64,000 nt of DNA from Amblyornis subalaris (GCA_018881555.1 JACAXG010000013.1:8284191-8348190); one strand, 5' to 3'; shown: positions 14,212 to 27,539, numbered from the stretch's first letter. Numbers and translations: made by a program. The notes: generated from the sequence alone by a model not told the origin.

Positions 14212-14420
14212 TGTTAATAACACTTTGCACTTTTCAATCACATATTCTAAAACCCTTTAGATAGGTGGGGAAGCATTTGGCTGATGATTACTGGGCAGAG
14301 CCCAAAGGTGTATTTTTCCCTTAGGCACGAGGAGATGAAGTGACTTGTCAAAGTGGCAGAGCTGGGAAGGGAATCTACATTTACCCATTTCCAGACCTAC
14401 ATTCCCATCTAGTTGCCAGA
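14212..14420 (+). mobile_element. MIR-like ancient SINE remnant
   Basis: In order: AATAACACTTTGCACTTTTC, AAACCCTTTAGATAGGTGGG, GAGATGAAGTGACTTGTCAA and GTGGCAGAGCTGGGAAGGGA, the characteristic spine of MIR/CORE-type SINEs shared across amniotes. Diverged and without a tail. Confidence 0.6.
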
Positions 14421-15824
14421 AAGAGGAGTTAATTTAAATATTACCGTTTGCTGACCTACTTACAACGCTACCATCAAAACTTGGAAGCCGTGATCAAGTA
14501 TATTCCCCTCTATACTTGGGCTTTTTTAGGATAACACTATCTTTGAAGTACGCCTTTCAGCTGCATTAAACATATGGATCATTATTATTTGCTCCAGTTT
14601 CTTAACGAGTCCCTGTTTGCTGCGATTCAGCCNCTGCAGACTCTGGGTAGAGTCTACTCAGCCTCACAGCCCTGAAAAACACCTTCCCAGTGCAAGGATT
14701 GCTCAGTTACTGTCACCCCGTGGCCATCGTCACACCCTGCCCAATAAGCCGGCAGTACCCACAGACACAGTGCCTGTGCAGAAAGAGCAGAAAGTGTGAC
14801 TGTTCCTGTACCTNCTCCTGTTCGTCCTCTTCACCTTCGTTTTCTTTCTAAACAACCTTCTCCTTCCTCAGTCAGCCCATCTTCAGCACTCAGCGAGCCA
14901 CTTTGTCACCTTTTATTGTCAGCCTTCCTCCCTCCACCAAAACCCCAAACCTTTTCCTGCTTGCAGAGAGAACTACAGGCACAACCGAACATCAACAACG
15001 ACAGCATGCAACGTGAAAGATTCACAACACACCGTGTCTCCTTCCCAGTGCCAGCATCACCCGCCACAGCTCTGCTCCTGCAGTTCCTCGGGTCCCAGTC
15101 CCCACATCCCTCCAGGCATCTCAGTGCCAGGCAGGGCAAACCCCCGACGGAAGCTGAAGTCGCTGTGCTAGATTAAAAAGCTGATAGTGCAAATTTGATG
15201 TAAGAGGACAGAGGAAATGGTCAGCATTGTGCCCAGTTTTGAGGGCTGACCTTCCTAAGTAGGTCACATTGTGTGGAGGGGAAATCACGACCGCCTGAGC
15301 CCGCTCAGCGACAGCCTCCTGGGTACGGTCACCCCAACCACACTCAGCTTGTCCCACACACTGCTGGGAAAGCCGATCTGCAAAGCTGCCTACGGCCATG
15401 GAAGGGCAAAATCCCCACTTTAATCCCCTCGGCAATTCCACCCAGACCAAAACACCATCCCCAAACCTCCGTGTGCCTCTCCCTGCATCTCCTGGAGCCG
15501 TTAGATGTCCTCAGCCTTGCTGTAACCTCACTCCATCCAGACTGTTTACAGACATTTTATCGAGGTGCACCAGGTGTGGATGCGGTTACNGGCTTTGAGA
15601 CTGTTTACCTCATCCTCCCTTCTGCATCACATTGTCACCAGCTGTATATAAAAATCAGATAATGATGGTACTTCGGTCACAGCCAGCTCAGCCTCTGCAC
15701 CCTCCCTTCACACATGCACTGGAGGACGCGATGCATGTACAATCCTCGCAGCAAACCACACACGAGCTGCTGCAATCAAATATCTGCCTTATCTCATTTT
15801 TTTGCTGAAGTAAATTACACTGAA

Positions 15825-15842
15825 TTTTTTTTTTTTTTTTTT
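15825..15842 (+). repeat. Poly(T) tract
   Basis: Eighteen consecutive T. It reads as poly(A) on the TCF7 sense strand, but no AATAAA-plus-gene context indicates a transcript end. Confidence 0.9.
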
Positions 15843-16009
15843 ACCCTTTTCAAAGCTGATACACAAATGACAGGATGTTGTTGAAGGAAAATATGAGCTT
15901 TCATAAGCTATTATTATTAGCACATGTGCACCTCTCTGCTGCTTTGATCTTACTGTAGGTTTGTGTTTATTCCTCCTGACTCTGTACCGACTGAACTCAA
16001 ACCCGATGT

Positions 16010-16240
16010 CTGCTCTGATAGAGATCACGAACAATTAAAGTTGGATTTGTTAGCCACAACATTGTGGAGCCAGAGCTATGGGATAATTACCGGGGTGACA
16101 TTCGCCCGAATACACCATATATAGTTTTCCCGAAGTCTCTGGGCTGTGACAAGGTGTTTGCTGTGAAACGGAAGGGCGGTGATGTGTACTGAATAAGTGC
16201 TCTTTGATATTTCACATGTAAGTTAGAGCATGTTCAGGTT
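16010..16240. promoter_or_regulatory. CpG-retaining candidate intronic regulatory element
   Basis: Seven CpGs in about 170 bp within CpG-poor intron (including ATTCGCCCGAATAC and GAAACGGAAGGGCGG), a GATAATTACC word, a CCATATATAG box, and CTTTGAT (16201-16207), a TCF/LEF core. CpG retention suggests germline hypomethylation. Function is inference. Confidence 0.3.
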
Positions 16241-16567
16241 TTGTTTGCAGCGGAACTGTGCTGCTTCTATTGTTTTCNGAGCAGAGGAAAAAAAAAAGCA
16301 ATGTTCAAAAAAACCATTACAGGCTGCCTTAAAAATGGTGTCAAGGATTCACAGCTGTCTCAGCTGGGTTCAGGGACCAAAGTAAGTTTATATATTATTA
16401 CGTATGGGGTTTTTAATACTTCAGTTGACAGCAGAGAGTCAACAGTGCTGCAGAAAAGGAATTCCCATGGTGGTTCTGCTTTGGTCATCAGGGGAATCCT
16501 CTGCTGAGCTCCAATCCTTTACACATCCACAATCTCTGCGAAGGCAGAGGAACTGTACAGAGGAGTC

Positions 16568-16692
16568 GGACGGGGCCCTGAGCAACTTCATCTATTGGGT
16601 GGCATCCCTGCCCATGGCAGGGGGGGATGGAAGGAGAAGGTCTTTAAGGTCCTTTCTGACCCAAACCATTCTGTGAGTCTGGGTTTCTATGA
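16568..16692 (+). mobile_element. CR1 3'-end fragment, diverged
   Basis: GGGCCCTGAGCAACTTCATC, then GGCATCCCTGCCCATGGCAG and CCCAAACCATTCTGTGAGTC correspond in order to the last 125 bp of CR1. Confidence 0.85.
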
Positions 16693-18089
16693 CTCCAGTC
16701 AGGCAGGATCCATCAGACAGGAGTAGAACCCTTCGGCTGTAAATGCAGCTGAAAACAACCACGTTTACCAAGGCAAACGGAGGGAATGAGTTAAAGGGAA
16801 TAAAGTAACAAGAACGGGACAGGTGTTTTCAGCCACTGGCTTCATGCACAATTAAATAACGATTTTAGCGTATGCTTTAAGCCCAGCCGTGCTCNAGCAC
16901 ATCAACAGGCCACGGAAGGCAGCACGTGGGAACAAGCACTGCAGTGGTGGGAGACTCACATCTGGAGGAGGGACTAAGTCTCTCCATCCTCCCCTGCATC
17001 TGTGGTGCTCCATCCCCCTCCTTTGTCCCCATNGGGCACATGGACATGCATTAAAAACACCCCTGAAAATGGGGTGGCTGATGTATTTTTAAAACCCTGC
17101 TCAGCTCACTGACCTCCAAAGTGCCCCACCAGTGTCTGCAGCCCCAGCCACGGTGGTGGCATGTCAGGGCTTGTGCAGAGTGATGCCACCAAATTCTCAG
17201 TGAATGCCACCAGGCTTGGTGGTGACACACAGGTGGCAGGTGGCTCACAGTGCTAGCACAGGTCTGCTGCAGGACCAGATGTTTGTATTGAAGGGCGATG
17301 GCCAACTGTGCAACAGCAGCGCCAGGAGGCTGGAGAGAGGATGGGAGAAATACACCAGGGAAACAACTGCATCAAGGAACAAAGACATTCTTGATGAAAG
17401 GGTTTGTGACAATTCTGACCTGGTGAAAAATGTTACTTATTCAACAAACGGAGTGAAAAACAACCACCAAACACAGACAGTGAAAAAGACAAGAAGTTCG
17501 CAGAACTCTGAAAATTCCCCATCGGCCCTAATGACTGTGGAAAAGGAATTGGGAACGGCAGCAATCACAGGAGACAGCGGCTGCCAGCACTGCTGAGTGA
17601 TATTTACATCAATGTCCTGCCAACAATACCATTACTGGATTATCAGGGCGGATTAAGCCTTTAGCCAATTACCCCGACTGGTAAATTGTAGATTGTCTAG
17701 ACTTTTTCATGTTCAACAATATGCATGAAGTTTCTCTTTATCGCTACAGCATCACACGATGCTCTTGTGGGATGTAATCCTGTGCTTCCCCAGGAGGTTC
17801 AGGTGAGCCGTGCCTGCAGCTCCGGGTTGCCTTAGTGTGGCCCTGTGCACAGACAGATTTATTTCAGACAGGATTCTCATAAATTCAGAACGACTTCCAA
17901 ATTTCTTGACTAGGAGATCAAAGAGGCGAGCATTTGCTTCATGCCATCTGGGGAGCTGCTCGACAGGGCAACGCAGTCTGGGGAGGGGGGAGGAGAAGGG
18001 AAAAAAGAAAGTCTTGGAGATTATGCCCTCAAAAACAAACTCAAATGCCACCCTCACATTAAAAAGCACTGGTTGGCAGTAACAATTAA

Positions 18090-18300
18090 TTTCTTAACTG
18101 AAACCCGCCCAACTGTGTCCAAGTGTTTTAATTTGCCTATTGCTACAATATGCAAGGGAGCTGGCAGTAATGGATTTGCAATTAAAACTAAAACTGGCAA
18201 AGAAATCGCAAAGCTGGCAAAAGAGCTAATCTGCAAGCCATGATCACAAGATTACGAAGTGTTTATGAACATGCTAATTACCCGAGCACATCGCTGAGAA
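18090..18300. promoter_or_regulatory. Candidate conserved non-coding element
   Basis: AT-rich, repeat-free sequence with many TAAT-type words and two near-identical decamers, ACTGGCAAAG (18193) and GCTGGCAAAA (18213), exactly 20 bp apart (two helical turns; NFI-half-site-like TGGCA). Looks like enhancer DNA; conservation untested. Confidence 0.3.
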
Positions 18301-20182
18301 TGGCTTGTAGGAGAGAACACTGGGTTTGCGTGATCTAAATCCCTGGATCCACACGGCCAGCNCAGTCAGTATTCTGCCTACTTCCCACAGCTCCCAGGAA
18401 CACAGGGAATCACTGCAGTCCCTGCGTGGAGGCAGGAAGAGGGATAAGGGACTGACAGGCAGAGGGTCCCTGTACCTTCCCACATCACGGCTGGGGAAGC
18501 ACGGATGGCAATGGCCTCTCAAGCAGGTAAATGCCAGCGGTCACTGGGACTCGACTGGAACATGGAGACCATCAGTGTGAAATTAAAATCACCCTGAAGA
18601 AAATAGCACTGAGTTATTCACCCTATTTACTTTCATCCTGCTATCTCTTGGCTCTATAGATAGTTATTCCAGCAGGTCCTGGATATTGCTGGTTGCAGAG
18701 CACNTGGCCCCACACTGCAACCTCCGAGGGCAAACAGGCACCTACCGCCACGGGCATGAAACCTTCACAAATTACCTGCAAGGGACAGGACGGGGAGGGA
18801 AAAGGGCTTAAGAAGTGATCAAACATCCGTGCAAATAGCTCATAACAGCAAGTGACAGTGGTCAGGGGCACCGTGAAGAGCAATTTTGAACCACAGGAGA
18901 GGATTTCAAGGAGAAAACAGAGTGGAAGAGTAGTCCCAGAATAAAAGGCTGCTGGGAAAACTGAGATTCTTTAATATATAGGATTAAGGATTGCCAGTAT
19001 CCTCAGGGAGGAAATGCAAATGGGGTTCAGACCATTTTTTCCATAAAAATTAGGAATGAGAAAGAATAGACTTTGAAGTTCAACATGTTAGCAAATGAAA
19101 GCAACAGCAAAGGAGACACAAAGAGAAANCAAGCCCTGGACGCCTGGAATTACGTCTTAAACACTCGGTACCAAAAGACAGAACCTGAGGTGATGAGGAG
19201 ACTTCCCTTCGTGCCATGCACAGATCCCAGAAAATCTCTAGATTAGAAATTGCCTGAGAAAAAAAGTATTGCACAAGCAAGGCAGGATGGAGTACAGCAT
19301 CTGAACGGGATTCTTCCTGCCTTATTCAGCCAGACTGGGATGATGAGGCTGTGAGGAGCACAGCAAGGAAGACATGCTGCGTATGCCAGGCTGCTCTTGG
19401 ATGCATGGAGCAGGGAAAGGATTTCTGGATGGTTTTCTTTGCTCTACGAAATGGTGGCTGGAGCTGGCACGGAANGGGGTGACAGCTAATAGACAGAAGA
19501 TGTCAGAAATCCCACGGGCACCTCTACANAGGTCATTCCTGACAACCTCATGAAAGCCAGGCAGTTAGTCCAGGCTGCACAGAGGTGGTGAAGGACCAGG
19601 AGAACACTGTAAGGACACACAGCAACACTCATCACTGGGTCTGGCAGAGGATGGGTGGTCTTTGTGGTGACTCTTTGGAGGCATCAACGGTCTCACTCTG
19701 CTCTGGAGCTGGCTGGGATGGGCAATTTGTGTGTGGCTGATGGTCACTCCAACCTGTGTGCTTGGGTAAGGCAATTANAGAGCGAGTTCAACCCATCGTT
19801 ACTGGTGGCCGTGGAATGCCATGTGTCAGGAAATGGCACCCGACCATCCCTGATGCTGATAAGCGCTACGGAGTTAATTGGTGCTAGGGAAAGGATGGTT
19901 CAAGGGAGAAGTGCTTCAAAACTTGGCTTGGAAATTAATTTAACCGTGCCTGCCTGTAATGCAATGTCAAGCAGTTTATGTATGTCCAGCTTTTGGGGTA
20001 ACTGAGTGAAACTCACGAGTCCATGGCCTAGGCAAGATGGTACATCATGATAAAGCAAAGATGATATAATGTTGGGTNCTTTGGACTATGAACTCTGTGG
20101 CTCTAGAGCTGCTCCTTCCTCAAAGTGAGATGTGTAGACTCTAAAAGTTTAAAGATTATAACACAATCACAAAGTCTTCAGT

Positions 20183-20217
20183 TGTTGTTTTTTTGTTGTT
20201 GTTGTCTTTTTTTTTTA
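20183..20217 (+). repeat. T-rich / (TTG)n simple repeat
   Basis: GTTGTTTTTTTGTTGTTGTT continuing into a T run: low-complexity sequence with no flanking SINE body recognised. Confidence 0.8.
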
Positions 20218-21227
20218 AACATATTTGGGAGAAATGTTTCCTAACATCCAGAAATTCAGTTAGCTCCTCTGTACTTTTCATCCAGCAACTAAGCCAGGCT
20301 CTGCTACTGCTGGGGTCTGCCATTCTCCAAGGAAAGCCCCAGATACAACTGTTGCCTATTTAAAGTCATCTACACACCAGTTTAATAAAAGCTGACTGCA
20401 TCTGCTTCCATGTTATTAGTTCTGCCCCAAAACTCTGTTCCTGGCAACACAATGTTCCACGCTAATGAGCCAANTCTTCCCCTCCCATGGCAGTACTCCT
20501 AAACCTCCACACCATTCAGTTCACAAAGTTACCACCCTGTTTTTCCCTCGGGGGAGGGAAGGATTGCAGCTGCAGAGGGGGTTCTTCAAATAATATGAAG
20601 GCCAAAGATCTGTGGGAAAATCTGCTCTCAGACAAATAGCACTTGGGGGCATCTGCAGAGAGAACCAGCCCCTCTTTACTTCTGTCTGGGTCCCACGTCC
20701 TTCTGGCAGCAGAGTTTTTTATGAACCAGGCTGCCATTAATCCCCTGCCAGTTCCTACACCCTACCATCCTCTGTGGGCAGACAGCACTGAGTGGGAGAT
20801 AATGCTGCAGGGAAGTGGCATTTATTTCAGCTGGATTTTGTGGCCTCTTGGGAGAGTTTCGACTCGGGGCAGTTATTTCTCACCCGTTCCTGCTGCAAAA
20901 AGGAGGGATTTGGTGTAGACCAGGGGGACTTTTCTCAGCTCCTTTTCCAGTGAATTTTTACCCATTCTTGCCGATTTTCTCCCTGCAGCACTGAGCGTGA
21001 GATAAACAGCGATTNGAGGTTATCGCGCTGCAATGATGCTGCCCAGATTAAAGGGAAATCAGATAACTCATTACCTAACTGAAACTTGCTGCTAGACTTC
21101 TAGAGAGAAATGATAACATCTGAGCTGGAGGACTCTGCTGCCCTGGCAGACACCCTGCGGCACCCCAACTGAGCTGGGGGGGCTGCACCCCGGCTCTCCC
21201 GCCCGGCTGCCTCCGCACCTGGGATGG

Positions 21228-21430
21228 GGAGATGCCGCAGGATGTGGAGATGCCGGGATGCAGAGATGCAGATGGCCGGGATGCAGAGATGCAGATGCCC
21301 GGGATGGTGAGATGCAGAGCTGCCCAGGATGCAAAGATGCCCAGAACACAGAGATTCAGAGATGCCCAGGATGCACAGATGCCTGGGATGCAGAGATGCA
21401 GAAATGCCCAAGATGCAAAGATACACAGGG
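21228..21430 (+). repeat. 23-bp minisatellite (GATGCAGAGATGCAGATGCC type)
   Basis: Units starting CGGGATGCAGAGATGCAGATG recur at 21254, 21277 and 21300 (23-bp period), followed by more diverged copies with CCCAGGATGCA. A nested GATGCA 6-9 bp subrepeat is visible. Open frames through it on both strands are low-complexity and not credible genes. Confidence 0.85.
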
Positions 21431-22289
21431 AGCGANGCTGAGCCCCAGCCACCACAAACACATGTGGTTTTGGCCTCCACACAGTCACACCTGGAGCCTC
21501 NAGCAAGGAAAATTTAGGCTTAGAAGCTGACATGGGCACAATTGATGGCTTTCACATTCTACACACAATGTGCTTGCAAAAGCCGTCTTTACCCCTTCGT
21601 TTCCTCGTGATTCTAAAAGTTGGACCGAACTCATCTGACTGCCTCCTCTCCTGCTTTCTGCTATAAACCTTTCTGCACCCCATGCGACAGCAGCATCTCC
21701 CTGGAAAAGATTTCATCCACTTCAGACTTTGCCTCAAGCCATTAACTGACAAACTGGCAGCGAACTACTGTTAACAAATGATTTCCTAGAGATTACTGTT
21801 TAAGTAAAAAAGGTTCCAAGATAAATAGACTCATTCTTCATGACAAGGAATTTGAATTATGCATCCAGAGGTTTGGTACATGTGTCCAAAAGCTACGCTG
21901 TGTGATCCTGGAGGTTGTTCTCATCACCATATTACAAGTGGGTAAATAAATGACATTTAGTCCCTGGTTTAATAACAAGGATTTGTGCGTCATGTGTATT
22001 TCAGACAACGTGCTGGACCATGCCATCATCACTGCCATTCAGCTCATGCCACTNTATGAAATTATCACTTAGGCTGAGAAGGTGATTTGTTTTTAAAACN
22101 AGATGCCAGTTGTCTTGAAGAAGTTGTGGTCTTAGGGCCACCTGCAACTTCCTAAAGATTATGAAATCACAATTTGTTTAATACCTTGAAGTAAGTGGTC
22201 TAATAAGCAGCACAACTTCCTTTTTTAGGCTAGTCCTTCTCTGACAGTTTCTGAAACATCCCCTCTCGCAGCAGCCTNTGTGGGATTTT

Positions 22290-22510
22290 ATGTTTTATTT
22301 CAGTTTCGACGCGACTTTCCCTGCAGTGCTCTCCAAACATCGCTTACACATNAAACGATAAAGCTCCACAATGCTCCTGGGGGAAACTGAGTCACGGAAA
22401 AACAAGCTCCTGCGGGACTGGGAGCTGAAGCCGGGATAAAACCACGCTTCCTCTGCCGCAGCCCTGCACGGCAGTTACAAGACTATCCGGTTCCTCTGCT
22501 ATAAAACTTG
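22290..22510. promoter_or_regulatory. CpG-enriched intronic patch with AP-1 site
   Basis: About a dozen CpGs in 200 bp (TTTCGACGCGAC, GCCGGGATAAAACCACGC), a perfect AP-1 word TGAGTCA (about 22389), and TATAAAA at about 22501 on the plus strand. It could be an enhancer or internal promoter inside TCF7 intron 3. Confidence 0.3.
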
Positions 22511-25500
22511 GTAACATGCCTCACTTCTTACCTGATTTTGAGAACATCCTGTGTTAACACATAAACAACTGGTGCTACTCATGTCTNTTTATTTGGCTAT
22601 TTACACCGTCTGCCACAGCACCTGGTGCTCTCTGGGAAGAGGATCCCGTATCAAACGAGCTCCCGGGGCACAGGCAGGAGAGAGGCAGCTCCCGCCCACG
22701 GAAACAGCAGCGCACCCACCCAGCAGTCAGGCATCTACCACTGGTTTCAGAAGGAAATCTGGATCTTTCAGGGATTCACTGCAGCCTGCCACATCCATCA
22801 CTATGCATTCATATGCAGATCCACGTGCTCGATCAGTACAAATAGTGTATTATAATTTGAAAACATTCTATTTTGTGAAGTTTGAATATATGCATGTAGT
22901 TATATACTATTTCCAGTAAATGTCAATAACCAAACAACTGGCACTGACATATCAGGTAATTTTCTGTACTCTTGTATCAAGAAATTAAATTTTCTCTACA
23001 ATAGTTCTTGTATTCAAGTGCTGTCAGAAGTCCCAGTCAGGGACATTTGGTGCTTTTACCTGAATTCTGCTCCTAGCAGGAAAACCAAAATTCACCAGAA
23101 TAGTAAAAAACTTATATTGCCAGATATAACCCTGGTTTCAGCCACCCAATTAATTATGGAAAAGAGAAAAGAGCTTAAGCACGATGCCAACTTCAAGCCA
23201 GAAGCATTAAAAACTTTTCAGTTTTTTCTACNCACCACTGTCTGTTGCATTATAAAGAGCAGGATGCCAATAGGAGCCGAAATGTCTTAGCACTTGGTTG
23301 GAAATAGATCCTTAACTATGACGACTCCATTTAGAAATTAATGCATCTACACTATAAAATTATTCCCTTGTCAAGGTGTTCCCATGCCCCCTAGTCCAGC
23401 TGTTCTAGGGACCTTAATTAGCAACAGCAAATCCACTTCTGTGATGTTATTTAACAGCATTTGATTCTTCAGAGTTGCTAACAGCCTGCAAGAAATCAAC
23501 TGACCAAGCCGAAAACTGGAGAGCCTCTTTGCCTCAGAACAGGAGCCCCGACCTGGACAAGGGACAAGAGCTGTCCTGAACTTAAAACAACCTGGAACTA
23601 CTGTAAGCCCCCCATAAATCCCTTGGAGTTGCATCACTTGGAGAGTTTATGTCCTGCCCCACAACAACCAGAGCTACATCTGATTTGAATGAAACTTCAG
23701 ACTTCATGATTTTCATGCCAACTATTTCAGAAGCAATGTCATTTTCTTCAANACCCTGTTATTTCACTGGCCATCTCCACAGATTTTGCTCCAGTTCCAA
23801 AAGCAAACTTATTTTGAGGACATAAACTGCTTCCAAGTGGTTTTAGAAGGGCCACACACTTAAAATCCAGGAAAGGCTTAAACCAGACTTCAGCCACCCT
23901 CATGTAAAGGTGTACATCTCCAGCACCATCATATTACTTATAAAAGAAAAATGCAAACAAGAGATCAGCACCGAAGATTCCAACGTTTTTCAGAAAACTA
24001 TCCCTATAGTAATGCTTTCAAACAAATAACAAGTGAAAACCGAAANGCAACAGCAATAAAATCAAATCTGATGAGCTCTTCAAAAAGATCTCGAGCGATA
24101 TCAGCTGGCAGGACTCTGTTGTCTATCCCAGAGCTACGGCAGTTGATCCCAGCCAGGGCTTTGCTGTGAACACACCGAAGCCAGGAGGCTGCAGCCCTTC
24201 AAATTCCAAAACAAAAGCCAAGTTCTGATTGCTGGGACAAGGAAGAAGTTTTTTGTTGTGGATACATTACCGTGTAATTACTGCACATTTCATTTACTTT
24301 CTTTTGAATACTACAGCACATACAAAGGCTGCGTAGATGTGGCAGATTCTTGTGTTATTATCTAACGCTCTAGGTTTACATTTTAACAGTTAGTTCCCNA
24401 AAATACCAGGGATGTATGTGTCTATTGAAGGAAAAAGAAAATATTTCCCTGCTGAGAGACAGGGAAATTCAACTGATATTGCCAACCACTGTCAAAGTGA
24501 TAGCAAGGAAACAGTTTCCTGTAAAATGTGAAAAAAAAAAAAAGTAATGTACCCATTTTCTCAATAAAATCAGCGTTAGAAACATGGGAATAAGGTCAGA
24601 AAGGAATGCCNCTGGTAAAGGACTATCCATGGGATGACATGGAAAATTCCATAAAGCACAAATGTTGCTAAGAATATTCAAAAGTCAAAGCTTTCTGTGG
24701 GTGTGCATGCATNGAGATGTCAACACAACTATTTCATGATCACCGAAATTGCTACTAGCCTGCATCCTCTCTGAATGGCTATTTTTAGGACCCAGCCTTT
24801 CATGTGGTATAATGATGTGGATTTTACAAGAGCATTTATAATGTGTTTCATATGGTGTACAGTCCTGGAGAAATTGCTTTGTATCAGAGAAANTAAAACA
24901 AAAAGGTTTGGGTGTTTATTTATTTTTNAAAAAATTTTATTTCTTATTTTATGTTATTTCTTCTGGTTTCAATTTTGGGTCAATATGCATATTTTAATTT
25001 ATCTATTTCTTTAATTTATCTAAGCCCTCCCAAGGAATACTTAGNACAGCATGATGCGATCTTGCGAAACATCACTTGGATTTCTAAATCCATNTATTCC
25101 TTTGGCTGGTGAGATTCCACAACTGGCAATGCCACAGTCTGTAAGTTATAGCAGGAAGCCAAAGCTCAAAGGCCAGTTTTTGACCTGGGGTATGGTGGTG
25201 TCAGGGGTTGTGCTGTGTCTCCCACTTGGAATCCAAAGACAGCAACTCCTCCTCCCTATCNCGACTCCCATACCAGTAATTCCAGGGCAGCAGCACGTAA
25301 CAAGAATCACCTCATCAGCCTCTCCATGCTAAGAACAACAAATTTTCATGTGGTAGATCTTACGATGGTTTATTTCCTAAACATGAAAGCAATCTCTGCA
25401 GTGCCATATCCTCAGAGTCAGAATAGAAATTCCACATTTCTGGTCCTCTGTGAGCATTTTGCCGCAAAGAGTCTNTTCCCAGCACTTCCTCCACAAGTGC

Positions 25501-26244
25501 CTTAATAATCACACCCCCCTTGCACCCAGTCAGACACACCTTGTGACCTTGGGCTTTCACATTTAACTTTTGCACGAATCCCATCAGAGCAGAACGTCAG
25601 TTTACACTCACGTACACTACTCCTCAGAGCAAACCACAGCACAAAACAAATTCAACATAGAGCAGACAAGTTGAATCACTTCGAAAAAAAAAAAGAAGTC
25701 TTTTTTTGGTCAGTCCATGATTACTGTGTAGCTCTTCAAGGCAGACGTGTACTTTGTATATTATAGTTCCAGATTCTTCAATGGAACAAAGGAGATACTG
25801 TTGAGACATTTTTTTGCCTATCATTTAATCAAATGCAAAGTTGTTATAACNGGAGGGGAAAAGTGCTCTAGATTCTAGTATCCAGTTTTACTTTGGTTTC
25901 AAAAACTTACCACAGCATTGTTGAGTTTATTGTTTTCTTTAACAAAATACTAATTTTGGGACCCCGTGAAACACAATGAAGCAGATTCTTTCGTGGCAGC
26001 TGAGCTGTGTTTAGCACAGAGGCGGTGGACNGGAGAGGAGCAGTGGTTTAGAACCACTTTGGTGACCTCTTGCCCAGCGCCTCCAGCCAGCAGGATGCTC
26101 TAGATGGGGATAGCTGATTTCATCAGGTTTTGCTAACCCTCAGCATCCTCNGTACTGACCAAGTGTCCCACTTTCTCCATGAAACCACTTCACAGCGGTG
26201 GTGGTGGAATAGCACTTCGTAGCTTTGGGAATGGTCAACAATAG

Positions 26245-26700
26245 CGTGTCCAGAGAAGGGCAACGGAGNTGGGGAAGGGTGTCTGGACCATGAGTCTGAT
26301 GAGGAGAGGCTGAGGGAGCTGTGGGGGCTTAGCCTGGAGAAAAGGAGACTCNNNNGGCCCTTCTCACTCCCTACNACTCCCTGACAGAAGGGTGTAGCCA
26401 GGTGGGGGGTTCAGTCTTTTCTCTCAAGTAACAGGCTATAGGACAAGAGAAAATGTCCTCAAGTTGCAGCAGGGGGAGGTTTAGACTGGATAGTAGGGCA
26501 ATTTTTTTCACTGAGGAAGTTGAGAAGCCCTGGCANAGGCTGTTCAGGGAAGTGGTGGGGTCACCATACCTGGAGGGATTTAAAAGATGTGTAGATGTGG
26601 CACCTGGGGACATGGCTAAGTGGTGGGCTTGGCAGTGCTGGGTTAAAGGTTGGGCACAGNGATCTCAGAGCTTTTCCGGCATAAACAATTCTACAACCCT
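26245..26700 (+). mobile_element. CR1 fragment, longer copy (about 455 bp)
   Basis: Extends further 5' than the other copies: GTGTCCAGAGAAGGGCAACG, GAGGAGAGGCTGAGGGAGCT, the GCCTGGAGAAAAGGAGACTC block, and a diverged end CTTTTCCGGCATAAACAATTC. A 4-N stretch (26352-26355) marks a small unresolved spot. Part is the untranslated end; no reverse transcriptase domain is seen. The subfamily differs from the short copies. Confidence 0.9.
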
Positions 26701-27539
26701 AAATTANAAAGACTCAAAGCCAAAAACCAGCGACAGAGCAGTGCTAAGCTGCTCTGTAAGAAGGTGAAGGTAAGAGCTCTTTGTCCAGGATCATTGACCA
26801 AGAAACATCCTGCTGTAATCAAGACTCAGAGGCACATGATGTTGCAAACCCTTCCCTTAGAAAACGAAGCTGGTGGGTTTGTGAGCCACCAGCACGCGCT
26901 GAACTGGCAGCCTAATGGTGAGAACAAAACCTTGGTGGACGTTCAGAGGGTTTGGTCCAGACTTTGCAGGTCCTTAGGACACCTCATCATTCACCCCATG
27001 AAACATTCGCGCTGCCTGGGGCCTGGAGGGAGCNGTGCCCTCCCGGACAGACCGCTGGACAAGCCAGCAGACAGAACAAGCACTTGGTCTTTACTGATTC
27101 AGCTGGATTAAAACTGGAAACTAGGAAGTGAACAGNTCTGTATCCTGTTACCAACCCTCTGAGTCACCCGTTCTCCTACCAAACCTTTGTTTCATCCTCC
27201 AGACACAGAGACTAATGAGCAAGTATCATGTTATAGCCTATTTTTTAAAGAGAGATTCAAAGAATAGCACAAGAAAGAGCCTGGAGCGGGGACTCACACG
27301 TCCCAGCTTGGTACCAACCTGGGATTTGATCAGGCTGAGAAGCTTTCCCTGCTGCAGTGGCTCTGCAAAGGGTTCAGGAAGCAACTTGTACCTACTCTGC
27401 TGTTGCTGTGCCCTCCACCCACCACTGGTAAATGATGAGGTAAGAGCATGTGTACATCAGGCTGGGAGAGATGCTGACATAAGCCATCTCCTGGCTCCCT
27501 GAGCAGTGAGGTGGAGTGGCAAAGGCATGGGAAACCAAG

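Noticed and set aside
17941..18243. 100-codon Lys-rich frame overlapping the candidate conserved element
   Set aside because: Lysine richness follows from A-rich DNA; no domain, and the first part overlaps an open opposite-strand frame.
21075..21539. Repetitive frames across the 23-bp minisatellite on both strands
   Set aside because: They simply translate the tandem unit; no gene context.
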